The notes below the pieces were generated by a model that made no database searches, was not told the origin of the DNA, and was given only the letters and a program-made list of their open reading frames with translations. Positions 16,380 through 25,800 of a DNA stretch of 32,467 nt are shown piece by piece (the stretch's first letter is position 1; the number at the start of each line of letters is the position of its first letter). The DNA lies in the NCBI GenBank assembly GCA_009784845.1, contig WQXK01000004.1, positions 1 to 32,467 of the forward strand, given 5' to 3'. The translations under genes and the position numbers were made by a program. This DNA is from Dehalococcoidia bacterium. GTDB lineage: Bacteria > Chloroflexota > Dehalococcoidia > Dehalococcoidales > UBA1222.

Positions 16380-17051
16380 TTATAACCCCCACTCCACAAT
16401 CTGCTCAAGTCCCTTCTTATTGCGTATAGCAACCTGATGGAGGCGTATTTCTATCATACCTGTGTTTTCCAACTCTTTTAGCGAGCGCGCAACCACCTCA
16501 CGTGCCGTGCCTGCCAAGGCAGCCATTTCACGCTGCGTAAGCCGTATGGCCGGTAGTGAAGAGGGTTCAGAGAGATTATCAAGCAGTATTCTGGCCACGC
16601 GGCTTGTTACACTGCGAAACGACAAATCTTCGACCAGCGAAATCAGCGAACGGATGCGCTGTGCCAACAACCTGTTGATGTTACGCGCAAGCTTGGGGTA
16701 ATTGCGAAGTGTGAGATCAAGGTCATCGCGGGTAATGCCATATAGCGTTACTGCGCCCAAAGCTTGAGCATCCATAGGTATTGGCCCATCATCGCAAATC
16801 GGTACAACATTAAACAGTTCTCCCGGACGGACGAGACTGATGACTTGTTCCTTGCCATCAATCGATGTCTTAAACAGTTTTACAACCCCTTCTGCAACGA
16901 AAAACAGTGTACTTGTCTCATCGCCTTCCGTTAGCACCATCTCGGCACGCGGCAGTTTTTTCTCAAACATGCGCCGGCTGATGGCATCCAACTCCGGGAG
17001 GGGCACATCGGCAAATACTGCAGATGCCTGTAAAAACTCAAGTTTGGTCAT
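16380..17051 (-). CDS. Crp/Fnr-family transcriptional regulator
   Basis: A 223-residue protein. The N-terminal cyclic-nucleotide-binding-like beta-barrel (about 1-120: VLTEGDETSTLFFVAEGVVKLFK, SLVRPGELF) is joined by a dimer helix (LLAQRIRSLISLVEDLSF) to a C-terminal helix-turn-helix (LTQREMAALAGTAREVVARSLKELENTG). It lacks the N-terminal cysteine cluster of true FNR and a clear cAMP phosphate-binding RxS motif, so its effector is unknown. It starts 17 bases after pepA and is followed by a ferredoxin gene, consistent with a redox or metabolic role (inference). Confidence 0.93.
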   Translation of the reverse strand: MTKLEFLQASAVFADVPLPELDAISRRMFEKKLPRAEMVLTEGDETSTLFFVAEGVVKLFKTSIDGKEQVISLVRPGELFNVVPICDDGPIPMDAQALGAVTLYGITRDDLDLTLRNYPKLARNINRLLAQRIRSLISLVEDLSFRSVTSRVARILLDNLSEPSSLPAIRLTQREMAALAGTAREVVARSLKELENTGMIEIRLHQVAIRNKKGLEQIVEWGL

Positions 17052-17068
17052 AACAATACGCAGACAGC

Positions 17069-18568
17069 TTACCTCAGTGCCATATCCTGTGCCAGCGTTA
17101 CGAGTGTGCGCACAGGTATGCCCGTTGCACCTTTGGTTATATAGCCATGTTCCTTGTCAGACTGGTTAACCCCGGCGATGTCCATATGAACCCATGGGGT
17201 ATTTTCAGCAAATTCACCTACGAACATTGCGGCGGTGATGGTACCTGCCGGACGCCCGCCGACATTCTTGAGGTCGGCCACATCGCTTTTATTCTGCTCT
17301 TTATATTCATCAAACATAGGCAGCTGCCAGGATAACTCGCCTGTCTTCTTTCCGGCTGCAAGAACTCTGTCCGCCAAAGCCTGGTTATTGGTAAGAACGG
17401 CGCTGGCCACATGCCCTAATGCCACGATACAGGCACCTGTTAGGGTTGCAACATCCACAATATGTTTTGCTTTTATCTTAGCATTGACATAGGCAACGGC
17501 ATCGGCTAGGGTAAGACGACCCTCGGCATCGGTTGAGATAACCTCAATGGTTTTGCCATTCATGGCCTGCACCACATCGCCGGGTTTGTAAGCTGTACTG
17601 CTGGGCATATTCTCCACTGCCGCCACAACGGCACTTACATTGAGTTTGGGCTTAAGCTGAGCAATCGCTGATATAGCAGCAATTACGGATGCCGCACCTG
17701 CCATATCGCCTTTCATATCACCCATACCGTCAGATGGTTTAAGCGAAATGCCTCCTGAATCGAATGTGATACCTTTGCCTATTAGCGCCAAATCGACAGA
17801 GGCCGTTGATTTGCCTTTGTAAGACATGATTATGAACTTAGGAGACTGGGCACTGCCCTGTGCTACGGAAAGAGCGGCATGCATACCCAAGGCCGCCATC
17901 TCTTCCTTATCCATGACGGTGATTTCCAGCTTGTGCTTTTTTGCTATGTCTTTTGCGACAGCTGCTATATCGGCAGGATACATGAAATTGCTGGGCTCAT
18001 TTGCCATGTCACGTGCCAGTATGGCCGCCTCCGCCATTATGCGCCCTGTTTCAATGCCCGCATTAACAATCGAAACATCAGATGCATCACACATAAGCAT
18101 AACGCATGTTATTTCGGCGTAGTCAGGTTTCTTGGTTATATGGCGCCTGAAAGTATAAAGCCCAAGGTACGCTCCTTCGGCAAGCGCCTGTGCCCGCTCA
18201 GATGCAGAGAGAGACGCCCCTTCACCCAGAAGCTGGGATGCGATAAGCGCAGCTTTGCTTTTGCGCAAGGCACGACATACAGCACCGAAAGCACGACGGA
18301 GTTTCTCGCTTGTTAAATCATCTTTCTTGCCAAGCCCCAACACCACTATCAGACCTGCTGAAATGCCCGCAGGGGCATGGAAAGCCTCATACTCGCATAA
18401 CTTGCCGCTAAGACGCCCAAATGCGACAGATTGGGCCATGACCCCGCCCAGCTTTTTATCAAGTGCAGCTAGTTCTGCAGAAAGTTTCTTTTCGCCTTCA
18501 TACAAACCGAAAACCAGCGCGTCAGCACTTTGTTTTTCCAGATTGGCAGATGATACTTTAATTTGCAT
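17069..18568 (-). CDS. pepA: Leucyl aminopeptidase (M17 family)
   Basis: A 499-residue cytosolic zinc or manganese aminopeptidase that releases N-terminal residues from peptides. The catalytic domain shows GKGITFDSGGISLKP, DGMGDMKGDMAGAASV and STDAEGRLTLADA, which carry the metal ligands and the catalytic Lys and Arg; the last is usually NTDAEGRL, with Ser for Asn here. ATG 18568 is chosen over upstream in-frame starts because GAGGAGA lies at proper spacing and an extended -10 promoter sits just before it. It heads a likely operon with the Crp/Fnr gene (17-base gap) and perhaps the ferredoxin. It is divergent from the DUF2779 gene. Confidence 0.95.
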   Translation of the reverse strand: MQIKVSSANLEKQSADALVFGLYEGEKKLSAELAALDKKLGGVMAQSVAFGRLSGKLCEYEAFHAPAGISAGLIVVLGLGKKDDLTSEKLRRAFGAVCRALRKSKAALIASQLLGEGASLSASERAQALAEGAYLGLYTFRRHITKKPDYAEITCVMLMCDASDVSIVNAGIETGRIMAEAAILARDMANEPSNFMYPADIAAVAKDIAKKHKLEITVMDKEEMAALGMHAALSVAQGSAQSPKFIIMSYKGKSTASVDLALIGKGITFDSGGISLKPSDGMGDMKGDMAGAASVIAAISAIAQLKPKLNVSAVVAAVENMPSSTAYKPGDVVQAMNGKTIEVISTDAEGRLTLADAVAYVNAKIKAKHIVDVATLTGACIVALGHVASAVLTNNQALADRVLAAGKKTGELSWQLPMFDEYKEQNKSDVADLKNVGGRPAGTITAAMFVGEFAENTPWVHMDIAGVNQSDKEHGYITKGATGIPVRTLVTLAQDMALR

Positions 18569-18598
18569 TGCTTTCTCCTCAAATAAAGGTTCAACCTG

Positions 18599-18628
18599 TT
18601 TATAGCATATTTGGCACAAACCTGTCAT
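18599..18628 (-). promoter_or_regulatory. Promoter of pepA
   Basis: On the minus strand ATGACA (18628-18623), then 18 bases, then TATAAA (18604-18599) preceded by TGC, which makes an extended -10. The leader is about 24 bases. Confidence 0.55.
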
Positions 18629-18721
18629 CAACGAAAAATGATAAACTATTGTACGCTACAGGTACGAAATGGGATTTGAGTTAGTCATCCAAGAAAAACT
18701 TTTGAAAGTGATCCTGACAGA

Positions 18722-20230
18722 ATGAACCTTAGTAAATCGAGATACTGCAAGGGTATACAGTGCCCAAAAATGCTGTGGATGGATGCAAACATGCCTGAGC
18801 GCTTTGACCAGTCGGTGCTGGATATAAACAGGCTGAGCACCGGTACTGCTGTGGGTGATTTGGCTATGGGAGCCTTTGGACAATTCGTTGAGGTGCCATT
18901 TTCACGAAACAAGGACAAAATGACCGCCGAAACACAGCGGCTGCTGAGCAGAGGGACAAGCATAATAGCCGAGGGGGCCTTTTCATTTGAAAACAACTTC
19001 TGCGTAGCGGATATCTTGCGCTCTGTAGAAGACGGATATGAGTTGACTGAGGCCAAAAGTTCCACATATTCTGCGAACATTGGTCCGGAAAAGGTTAAGC
19101 CTATCTATTTTGACGATATGGCATATCAGACCTATGTCCTGACGCATTGCGGGCTGAAAATCAACAGAGTTTATATCATGCAGTTAAATCGCGATTATGT
19201 CAGGCTGGGAGAGTTGGATATACAAAAGCTGTTTGTTTTAACCGACTGCACCGAGCAGGTCCTCGACTTGCAGCATGGTCTAGCTGGAAACATCGAAAGA
19301 ATTAAGGCAATTTTGGCACAGCGAAACGAACCGGATATCCCCATCGGCAACAGATGCAATAGTCCATATGAATGCGGGTATAAAGGCTGGTGTTTGCGTA
19401 ATTTGCCGCACGACAACGTGTTTCAAATCGGCTGGGGAATGTTCGGAAGCAAAAAGGATGAAGCTTACAATGCCGGAATAGTTACCTTTGATGACATCCT
19501 AAACAGCGGTATTAAACTCTCGGACAAACAAGCGCGCCAAGTCATAACGACTGTGCAGAACCTGCCACCGCATATAGACAGCGAGGCTATAAATGCCTTC
19601 CTCGGCAAAATCACGTACCCCTTGTGTTACCTTGATTTTGAAACGTGCCAACAACCCGTTCCGTTGTGGGATTATGTGTCGCCATATGAGCAGCTTCCGT
19701 TCCAGTATTCACTACATACTCAGGACACTCCCTGCGGCATAGCAACACACAAAGAATTCTTGGGCAAGGAAGGAACCGACCCGCGCAGACCGCTGGCTGA
19801 AAGACTATGCGCCGATATTCCTCGCGGCGCCAGCGTACTGGCATACAATATGGGGTTTGAAAAAGGGTGCATAAAGGCACTGGCGCTTATGTTTCCCGAC
19901 TTGTCAGAGCAATTAATGAGCATCCACGACGGAATAATCGATCTTGCCGAGCCGTTTCAGTCTGGTGCGTATTACTGCCGTGAAATGGGCGGCTCTTACT
20001 CAATTAAGTCAGTGCTTCCTGCCTTTTTCCCCGATGACCCGGCGCTGGATTACCACGCCTTAAGCATGGTTCACAACGGCAGTGAGGCCATGGCGGCTTT
20101 CGCCGACTTGCACAATAAGCCGCCGGAGGTAATCGCCAAAACCCGCACGGCCCTGCTGGCTTATTGTAAATTGGATACGCTGGCCATGGTGAAAATAATG
20201 GAAAAGCTGTACAGGACTGTTAATGGGTAA
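18722..20230 (+). CDS. DUF2779-family protein: Cas4/RecB-like nuclease joined to a DnaQ-like exonuclease domain
   Basis: A 502-residue protein with two nuclease-like parts. The N-terminal part begins LSKSRYCKGIQCPKMLW (C9, C14) and has D97 in VADIL and E110-A-K112, a PD-(D/E)xK core. C212, C218 and C224 (RCNSPYECGYKGWC) complete a cysteine set like the Fe-S cluster of Cas4/AddB nucleases. The C-terminal part starts YLDFET (D304, E306) and continues with LAYNMGFEKG and CKLDTLAM, resembling DEDD 3'-5' exonucleases. The DUF2779 assignment is from memory of the family; action on single-stranded DNA is inferred. ATG 18722 has no strong SD. A ClbS/DfsB-family gene follows after 56 bases. Confidence 0.85.
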   Translation: MNLSKSRYCKGIQCPKMLWMDANMPERFDQSVLDINRLSTGTAVGDLAMGAFGQFVEVPFSRNKDKMTAETQRLLSRGTSIIAEGAFSFENNFCVADILRSVEDGYELTEAKSSTYSANIGPEKVKPIYFDDMAYQTYVLTHCGLKINRVYIMQLNRDYVRLGELDIQKLFVLTDCTEQVLDLQHGLAGNIERIKAILAQRNEPDIPIGNRCNSPYECGYKGWCLRNLPHDNVFQIGWGMFGSKKDEAYNAGIVTFDDILNSGIKLSDKQARQVITTVQNLPPHIDSEAINAFLGKITYPLCYLDFETCQQPVPLWDYVSPYEQLPFQYSLHTQDTPCGIATHKEFLGKEGTDPRRPLAERLCADIPRGASVLAYNMGFEKGCIKALALMFPDLSEQLMSIHDGIIDLAEPFQSGAYYCREMGGSYSIKSVLPAFFPDDPALDYHALSMVHNGSEAMAAFADLHNKPPEVIAKTRTALLAYCKLDTLAMVKIMEKLYRTVNG

Positions 20231-20286
20231 CAATGCTGTAAAAACGAATGTGCTTTTACCTGCCAAGTTTTATGGAGGATGCTTAC

Positions 20287-20838
20287 ATGCCTAGAGCGAC
20301 AACAAAGACGGATTTGGTTAAGACCGCAAACGAACAATTTAATGCTTTATGGAAGCTGATTGATTCATTGTCGGGTGACGGGCAGAATGCGTCGTTTAAT
20401 TTTGGCAATGACTTCGTGCTAAAACAGAAAGAAGCGCACTGGGGGCGTGACAAGAATGTGCGCGATGTGTTAGTGCACCTTTATGAATGGCATAAGCTGT
20501 TGCTAAACTGGGTGAGATGCAATAAAAGCGGCGTTTCAGAACCATTCCTTCCCAAGCCTTATAACTGGAAAACATACGGGCAGATGAATGTTGAATTCTG
20601 GCAAAAACACCAAACCACGCCATATGAGTTGTCGCAAAAAATGCTCAAGGAAAGCCATGCAGAGGTAATGGAAATGATTGAAACATTCTCAGATGATGAG
20701 CTGTTTGAAAAAGCCCATTTTGCATGGGTCGGCACGTCTTCCTTGGGTAGCTATTGTGTCTCCGTGACATCAAGCCACTACGATTGGGCGATGAAGAAGA
20801 TTAAGCAACACATTAAAACCTGTGAAAAACCAGCATAG
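20287..20838 (+). CDS. ClbS/DfsB-family (DinB-like four-helix) protein
   Basis: A 183-residue soluble protein. MPRATTKTDLVKTANEQFNALW at the start, DVLVHLYEWHKLLLNWV in the middle and SSLGSYCVSVTSSHYDWAMKKIKQH near the end match the ClbS/DfsB (DUF1706) pattern. The best-studied member, ClbS, hydrolyses the cyclopropane warhead of colibactin and protects DNA; most members are uncharacterised. GGAGG at 20275-20279 fixes the ATG at 20287. It follows the DUF2779 nuclease gene by 56 bases on the same strand, so a DNA-protection role for the pair is tempting but untested. It is convergent with the prenyltransferase gene. Confidence 0.85.
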   Translation: MPRATTKTDLVKTANEQFNALWKLIDSLSGDGQNASFNFGNDFVLKQKEAHWGRDKNVRDVLVHLYEWHKLLLNWVRCNKSGVSEPFLPKPYNWKTYGQMNVEFWQKHQTTPYELSQKMLKESHAEVMEMIETFSDDELFEKAHFAWVGTSSLGSYCVSVTSSHYDWAMKKIKQHIKTCEKPA

Positions 20839-20912
20839 TTAACAGTTCTCGGGCTGCAAATATCATGCCGCAAAAGTAAATGGGCACAATGCTTCTTTCC
20901 CATAACCCCAAC

Positions 20913-21854
20913 CTAATAATGTGCGCTGCGCAAAAATCCCGCGACCAGCGCACACAACACATATGTGCCGTTAATCAACAGATTTGCCGTAAAAATATCC
21001 CTCATATGCTGACCGCGCTGTTCCGGGGTTAATCTGGCGGCAATCAGACTCTTCACACTTTGCCAGCCGGCAACCAGACCCAGCGGGAGGATAAACCATC
21101 CGTCCCTGAAGTTTGTTATTGATAATACTATTACAGCCCCAATCCATGACAGCATAAACACGCGATGCATGATACGAGCCTTGGATCGCCCCAGCAACAT
21201 AGGCAATGTTTTTCGCCCGACTGTGCCGTCCCTCTCAATGTCGCAGGTATTATTTGTCAGCATAATTAAGCATATGCCAAGCATAAGCGGCAGGCATAGG
21301 TAAAACATGTTCCAGTACATATCCCCCGTGAGTGCCGCAAATACAGCGAAAGGCAGTAAAATACCCATCACAACGCCTGATGCAAACTCACCAAGCGGCA
21401 TATACGACAATGGTTGCGGTCCGGCAGAATATGCCAATACAGTAACCGTCCCGATAAATCCAATTACAAACGGCACGTAATTCGTAACGCATACGACATA
21501 CGCACCCAGCGCCAGTGCTGTCAGTAAATAACAGACCCCTACCAAGCGGACTGTTCTGGGTTCAAAGCTGTTGTACACCAAAACAGCATCGTCTCTTTCC
21601 GGTGAGTTTTCAAGCGTGTCTGTCCCATGGATAAAATCATAATAATCGTTCAAAGAATTCACAGCTGAGTGCATTAAAACCGCCGCAATCAGCAAAACGT
21701 AAAACATTGGCACAGAGAAAGCCCCTATTCCCAAAGCCAGCACGCTGGCAAATAACACAGGAATAATAGAGGCCGGAGCCCACGAATGCGGGGCTGCCAA
21801 TAAGTATATGGCCTTGGGAGTTATTTTCTGATAACCCGTCTTCTCTCTGCTCAT
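20913..21854 (-). CDS. MenA-like 1,4-dihydroxy-2-naphthoate prenyltransferase (UbiA family)
   Basis: A 313-residue membrane prenyltransferase with about 8-9 helices. The two Asp-rich prenyl-diphosphate-binding motifs are clear: NSLNDYYDFIHGTDT and NNTCDIERDGTVGRKTLP. The spacing and the LLGRSKARI segment after the second motif fit MenA, which attaches the isoprenoid chain to DHNA in menaquinone synthesis. No other menaquinone gene is visible here, so the quinone assignment rests on this sequence alone; other UbiA substrates are possible. GAAGATAA before the ATG serves as a weak SD. Confidence 0.9.
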   Translation of the reverse strand: MSREKTGYQKITPKAIYLLAAPHSWAPASIIPVLFASVLALGIGAFSVPMFYVLLIAAVLMHSAVNSLNDYYDFIHGTDTLENSPERDDAVLVYNSFEPRTVRLVGVCYLLTALALGAYVVCVTNYVPFVIGFIGTVTVLAYSAGPQPLSYMPLGEFASGVVMGILLPFAVFAALTGDMYWNMFYLCLPLMLGICLIMLTNNTCDIERDGTVGRKTLPMLLGRSKARIMHRVFMLSWIGAVIVLSITNFRDGWFILPLGLVAGWQSVKSLIAARLTPEQRGQHMRDIFTANLLINGTYVLCALVAGFLRSAHY

Positions 21855-22010
21855 TTATCTTCAAAAACTGTCATTATCCACCAAACATTTGTCTTCAAAG
21901 TTTAACATCAAAACAGTGCCAAGCATTCAGCTCAATCACAAGTTACTTGCCGCCTATTGTTTTGTTGAGGCATCAATCAATTTCTCCGTGCTTCTAAATG
22001 CAACATAAGC

Positions 22011-22226
22011 TTAATTGATATTAGCATTGCAATTGGAGCATTTTTTGGTTTCAACATCGCACAGCGATTGGCAGAAAGGGCATCGCACTTTGATGACCTC
22101 GGTTGTTTGGACGTTATTTGTTTTGCCTCCATCGTCAAACAGGCTTTTAATCAAAATTATGACAAGTGGTATTACACCAAAAATAACCAATGCTATAACC
22201 AATATCCAAACACCTACATCACCCAT
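22011..22226 (-). CDS. Small membrane protein with C-terminal zinc ribbon (A)
   Basis: A 71-residue protein: one long hydrophobic helix (about residues 7-28), a short charged linker, then TTEVIKVRCPFCQSLCDVETKKCSNCNANIN, a C-x2-C plus C-x2-C ribbon. GAGG lies 6 bases before the ATG. The last 30 residues closely match the end of the neighbouring protein at 22259-22636, so the pair arose by duplication of the ribbon or of the whole gene. The ribbon is probably cytoplasmic. Function unknown. Confidence 0.75.
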   Translation of the reverse strand: MGDVGVWILVIALVIFGVIPLVIILIKSLFDDGGKTNNVQTTEVIKVRCPFCQSLCDVETKKCSNCNANIN

Positions 22227-22258
22227 ATCACGCCTCGCACTTTAATAAATTTATATGG

Positions 22259-22636
22259 TCATCCAATATCCGCATTGCAGCGCGGACAAACCTTAGCATC
22301 AATATCGCACAGCGTCTTGCAAAAAGAGCAGCGCACCTTGATGACCTCGGTCGTTCTGGAGTTTGACTGACAGTGCAGTTTTGCCATCTCTAACTCATGA
22401 GCGCGTTGTTTGTCAGGCTCATTTCGTGTGTGCCGCATACGCAGGTACAGTGACAATACCAATACAAACAGCAACGCAAACGCGATGCCAAAACACACCG
22501 CAATTTGCGACCACGGGATATCTGTCCTAATCAAGCCAGCAATGGCTATGCTGAGGAAAATGATGAGAGCAACGCCACATGCCAAAATAAACAGGTTAAA
22601 CAATAACCAGAGGAAGCCACCTCTATTTTTTGCCAT
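22259..22636 (-). CDS. Membrane protein with C-terminal zinc ribbon (B)
   Basis: A 125-residue protein with two hydrophobic helices (about 10-32 and 42-66), a basic polar stretch, then TTEVIKVRCSFCKTLCDIDAKVCPRCNADIG, matching protein A next door. ATG 22636 follows GGAG by 6 bases; the upstream in-frame start at 22648 is less likely. It lies about 30 bases upstream of gene A on the same strand, so they are probably cotranscribed. The linker is longer than in A. Function unknown; a membrane-tethered zinc-ribbon adaptor is a guess. Confidence 0.75.
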   Translation of the reverse strand: MAKNRGGFLWLLFNLFILACGVALIIFLSIAIAGLIRTDIPWSQIAVCFGIAFALLFVLVLSLYLRMRHTRNEPDKQRAHELEMAKLHCQSNSRTTEVIKVRCSFCKTLCDIDAKVCPRCNADIG

Positions 22637-22664
22637 ATCGTGCTCCAAAATATTTATAAGAAGG

Positions 22665-22670
22665 ATTATA
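22665..22670 (-). promoter_or_regulatory. -10 element before the zinc-ribbon membrane genes
   Basis: TATAAT at 22670-22665 on the minus strand, 29 bases before the ATG at 22636. The best -35 at 17 bases is TTTAGT (weak). A TTGACA at 22682-22677 is only 6 bases away and cannot be its partner. Confidence 0.35.
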
Positions 22671-22675
22671 CAACA

Positions 22676-22820
22676 ATGTCAATCTCCACTAAAGAGATAA
22701 AATATGCCAGTGGGCAGATTTTTAACGGCAACTATTTCAAACCAAATGCCACTCATGAATTATTCATAAGGCTATCCGGAAAGGATTCCTTTAAAGACCA
22801 ATTCACGCTAGTTGCACGTT
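22676..22820 (+). pseudogene. Possible gene remnant between ileS and the zinc-ribbon genes
   Basis: An ATG at 22676 with AAGGA about 10 bases upstream opens a protein-like N-terminus of about 48 residues (SISTKEIKYASGQIFNGNYF and onward) with balanced polar and hydrophobic composition. The frame then runs antisense into ileS and ends at 22975, where it no longer looks protein-like. It may be the 5' end of a broken gene or a chance frame. No family recognised. Confidence 0.2.
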
Positions 22821-22821
22821 A

Positions 22822-25800
22822 TCAACCGATAACTTTCTGCACACCAAACGTTATGACATGCTCGCCCAGCTTGTGCTCTTCTTTGGCTATTGATTCAGGC
22901 GGCATTTCACAGTGTATCCGACGCGCCAGTGTCTCATGTTGGATATACCCGGCATACTCCTGCATGACGGACTGAACATAGTCATCCGCTTTGTAATAAA
23001 TCTCGATATAGTCCGCTATTTCAAAACCGGCGTTCTTGCGCATATTCTGTAAGCGATGCACAATTTCACGGGTTAATCCCTCTTTGGCAAGATCTGGTGT
23101 GATATCGATATCCACCGCCACGCCTAATTCGCCGTCTTCACTGAATGGGCTGCATGTAGCAATATCATCCGCCTCATCCGCAAAAACCAGTGTTTTAACA
23201 TTGAGTTCTTCAAGAATCTGCTCTTCTGAGCGCAACAAGCCTTTCTTTTCGCTCGCATTGCGCACACGGACAACCACTTTTGCCAGTGGCTGACGCACCT
23301 TAATCGCAGTTAAAGCGCGTGCTGCACGACCTAGGCTGGAAACCTTCATTGCCAGGCGAATATCGGCAGAAAGCTGCTCATCTATCACACTTTCATCAGC
23401 TTTGGGGAAATCCGCCAAGTGGACACTCTCTGGCGCATCCGGATAAGCACTTAATACCAGGTTGCGATAAATCTCATCAGCCATAAAAGGCATGAATGGT
23501 GCCAGCAGTTTTGACAGAGTTGTCAGGCATTTATAGAGAGTCTGGTAAGCTGCCAGCTTATCGGTATCGCTTTCGCTCTTCCAAAAACGGCGGCGCGAGC
23601 GGCGAATATACCAGTTTGATAGAAAATCCACATAACGCTCAATGGCACGACCTGCATCGGTGATATTGTATGTATCAAGGTCCTGTGTTACCTCTTTTTC
23701 CAGTTGGTTAAGTTCCGAGAGTATCCAGCGATCCATTTCTGAAGGCTCAGGGCAACTGCTATCCGTTGCAGGATTGTAATTATCAATATTGGCATAGGCA
23801 ACAAAAAAGGAATAAACGTTCCACAAAATCAGCATGAACTGACGCAACACCTCGGAAACCAGCTGTTCTGAAAAGCGGCGGGCGTTGCCTGGAGGCGCCG
23901 CTGTAAACAGGTACCATCGCAGTGCATCCGCTCCATATTTCTGCAACACCGGCAGCGGTTCTACAATATTGCCCTTGGTCTTGCTCATTTTCTCGCCTTG
24001 ACCATCGAGTATATGTCCAAGGCAGATAACATTCTTATAACACGGCTTGTCAAAAAGCAGTGTTGAGAGCGCATGCAGGCTATAGAACCAGCCGCGTGTC
24101 TGATCCACCGCCTCACAGATATAGTCTGCCGGAAAACGCCCGTCATCAAAGAGAGTTTTACCTGCGTCATCAAATGGATAATGCCACTGCGCAACCGGCA
24201 TGGCACCTGAGTCGAACCAGCAATCAATCACCTCGCTTGCACGCTTCATCTTGGAACCGCACTCAGCGCAGTCAAAGGTCGCCTCATCCACATATGGACG
24301 ATGCAAATCAAGCGGCTCACTCAGTCCGCTAAATGCCGGCTTGCCTTTCAGTTCTTCCACGCTTCCTATGCATTCCTGAGCCCCGCAACTTTCGCATTGC
24401 CATACCGGAAGCGGCGCACCCCAATAGCGCTCACGGGAGAATGCCCAATCCACGTTATTAGCCAGCCAGTCGCCGAAACGTCCGTCTTTGATGTGCTCCG
24501 GCACCCAGTTGATTTGCTTGTTACCGGCAAGCAGCCGTTCCTTAAGCATGGCCGTTTTGATGTACCAAGACTGTTTGGCATAGTACAAAAGCGGCGTTGA
24601 GCAGCGCCAGCAGAACGGATAGGTGTGTTGGATTGTTTCGGCCTTATACAGCAGTCCCCGCGCCTGAAGTCCAGCCATAATTTGCTTGTCGGCGCTCTTA
24701 ACAAACTTTCCAGCAAAAGAATAGCTGCCAATAATCTTTCCTTGGAGATCCACCTGCTGGACAAAATCCAGCCCTTCACTGCGCCCGGCATCAAAATCGG
24801 CCTCACCAAAAGCCGGCGCTACATGCACAATACCGGTGCCGTCGTCCATAGTAACAAAAGAGGTGGCAATAACGCGATAAGTGAGATTTGCCTCCTGCGG
24901 CTGTGCTTTGATGACTGGTGTGGACTGTGTATCCCCCTGCTGAAAACGGCGTCTTTCCACACCATACTCATGCGGATTGTAAAGAGGCGTATAGTGCATG
25001 CCGACGAGGTCGCTCCCTTTGCATGTGGCAACCACTGGCGCTTGTCCCAAACCGGCAGCTTCAAGCCGTGCGTGTGCCAACGCAATATACTCATTTTCCA
25101 GTTCAACAACGGCATAATCGGCATCGGCACACACAGCCAGGGCTGTGTTACCGGGCAGGGTCCACGGAGTGGTAGTCCACGCCAGCAGATATAGCGCACG
25201 TCGACTGTCAATTCCAGCAAACCGCCCCACCGCATCACCGCAAACACAAAACTTCACATACGCCGATGGATCCGGCGTATCGTCTTTATATCCCTGCGCC
25301 ACCTCGTGTGATGAAAGCGACGTACCGCAACGCGGGCAGTGCGGCGTGACGCGATATCCCTGATAAATCAGTCCTTTTTGCCACAACTGCTTAAGAATCC
25401 ACCAGCCGCTCTCAATATAGCTGTTGTTCATTGTGATGTATGGATGCTGCAAATCCACCCAAAAGCCTATGCGCTCGGTGAGCACGTCCCATTCCTTCAG
25501 ATAGCGGAAAACACTCTCGCGGCATTTGGCATTAAATTTATCGATACCAAAGCGTTCAATATCGGTCTTGCTGGAAAAACCGAGTTGTTTTTCCACCTCC
25601 AGCTCAACCGGCAGACCGTGTGTATCCCAGCCTGCAATACGCGGAGCATAGTAGCCCTGCATGGCTTTATAGCGCGGTAACACATCTTTAAAAACGCGTG
25701 AAATAACGTGGTGTATGCCCGGCTTGCCATTAGCCGTAGGCGGACCTTCATACATCGTAAAACGCCTGCCGCCTAAGCGGTTTTCGACACTACGCTTGAA

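Noticed and set aside
22665..22682. TTGACA and TATAAT on the minus strand as a promoter pair
   Set aside because: The two hexamers are only 6 bases apart; only the -10 was kept.
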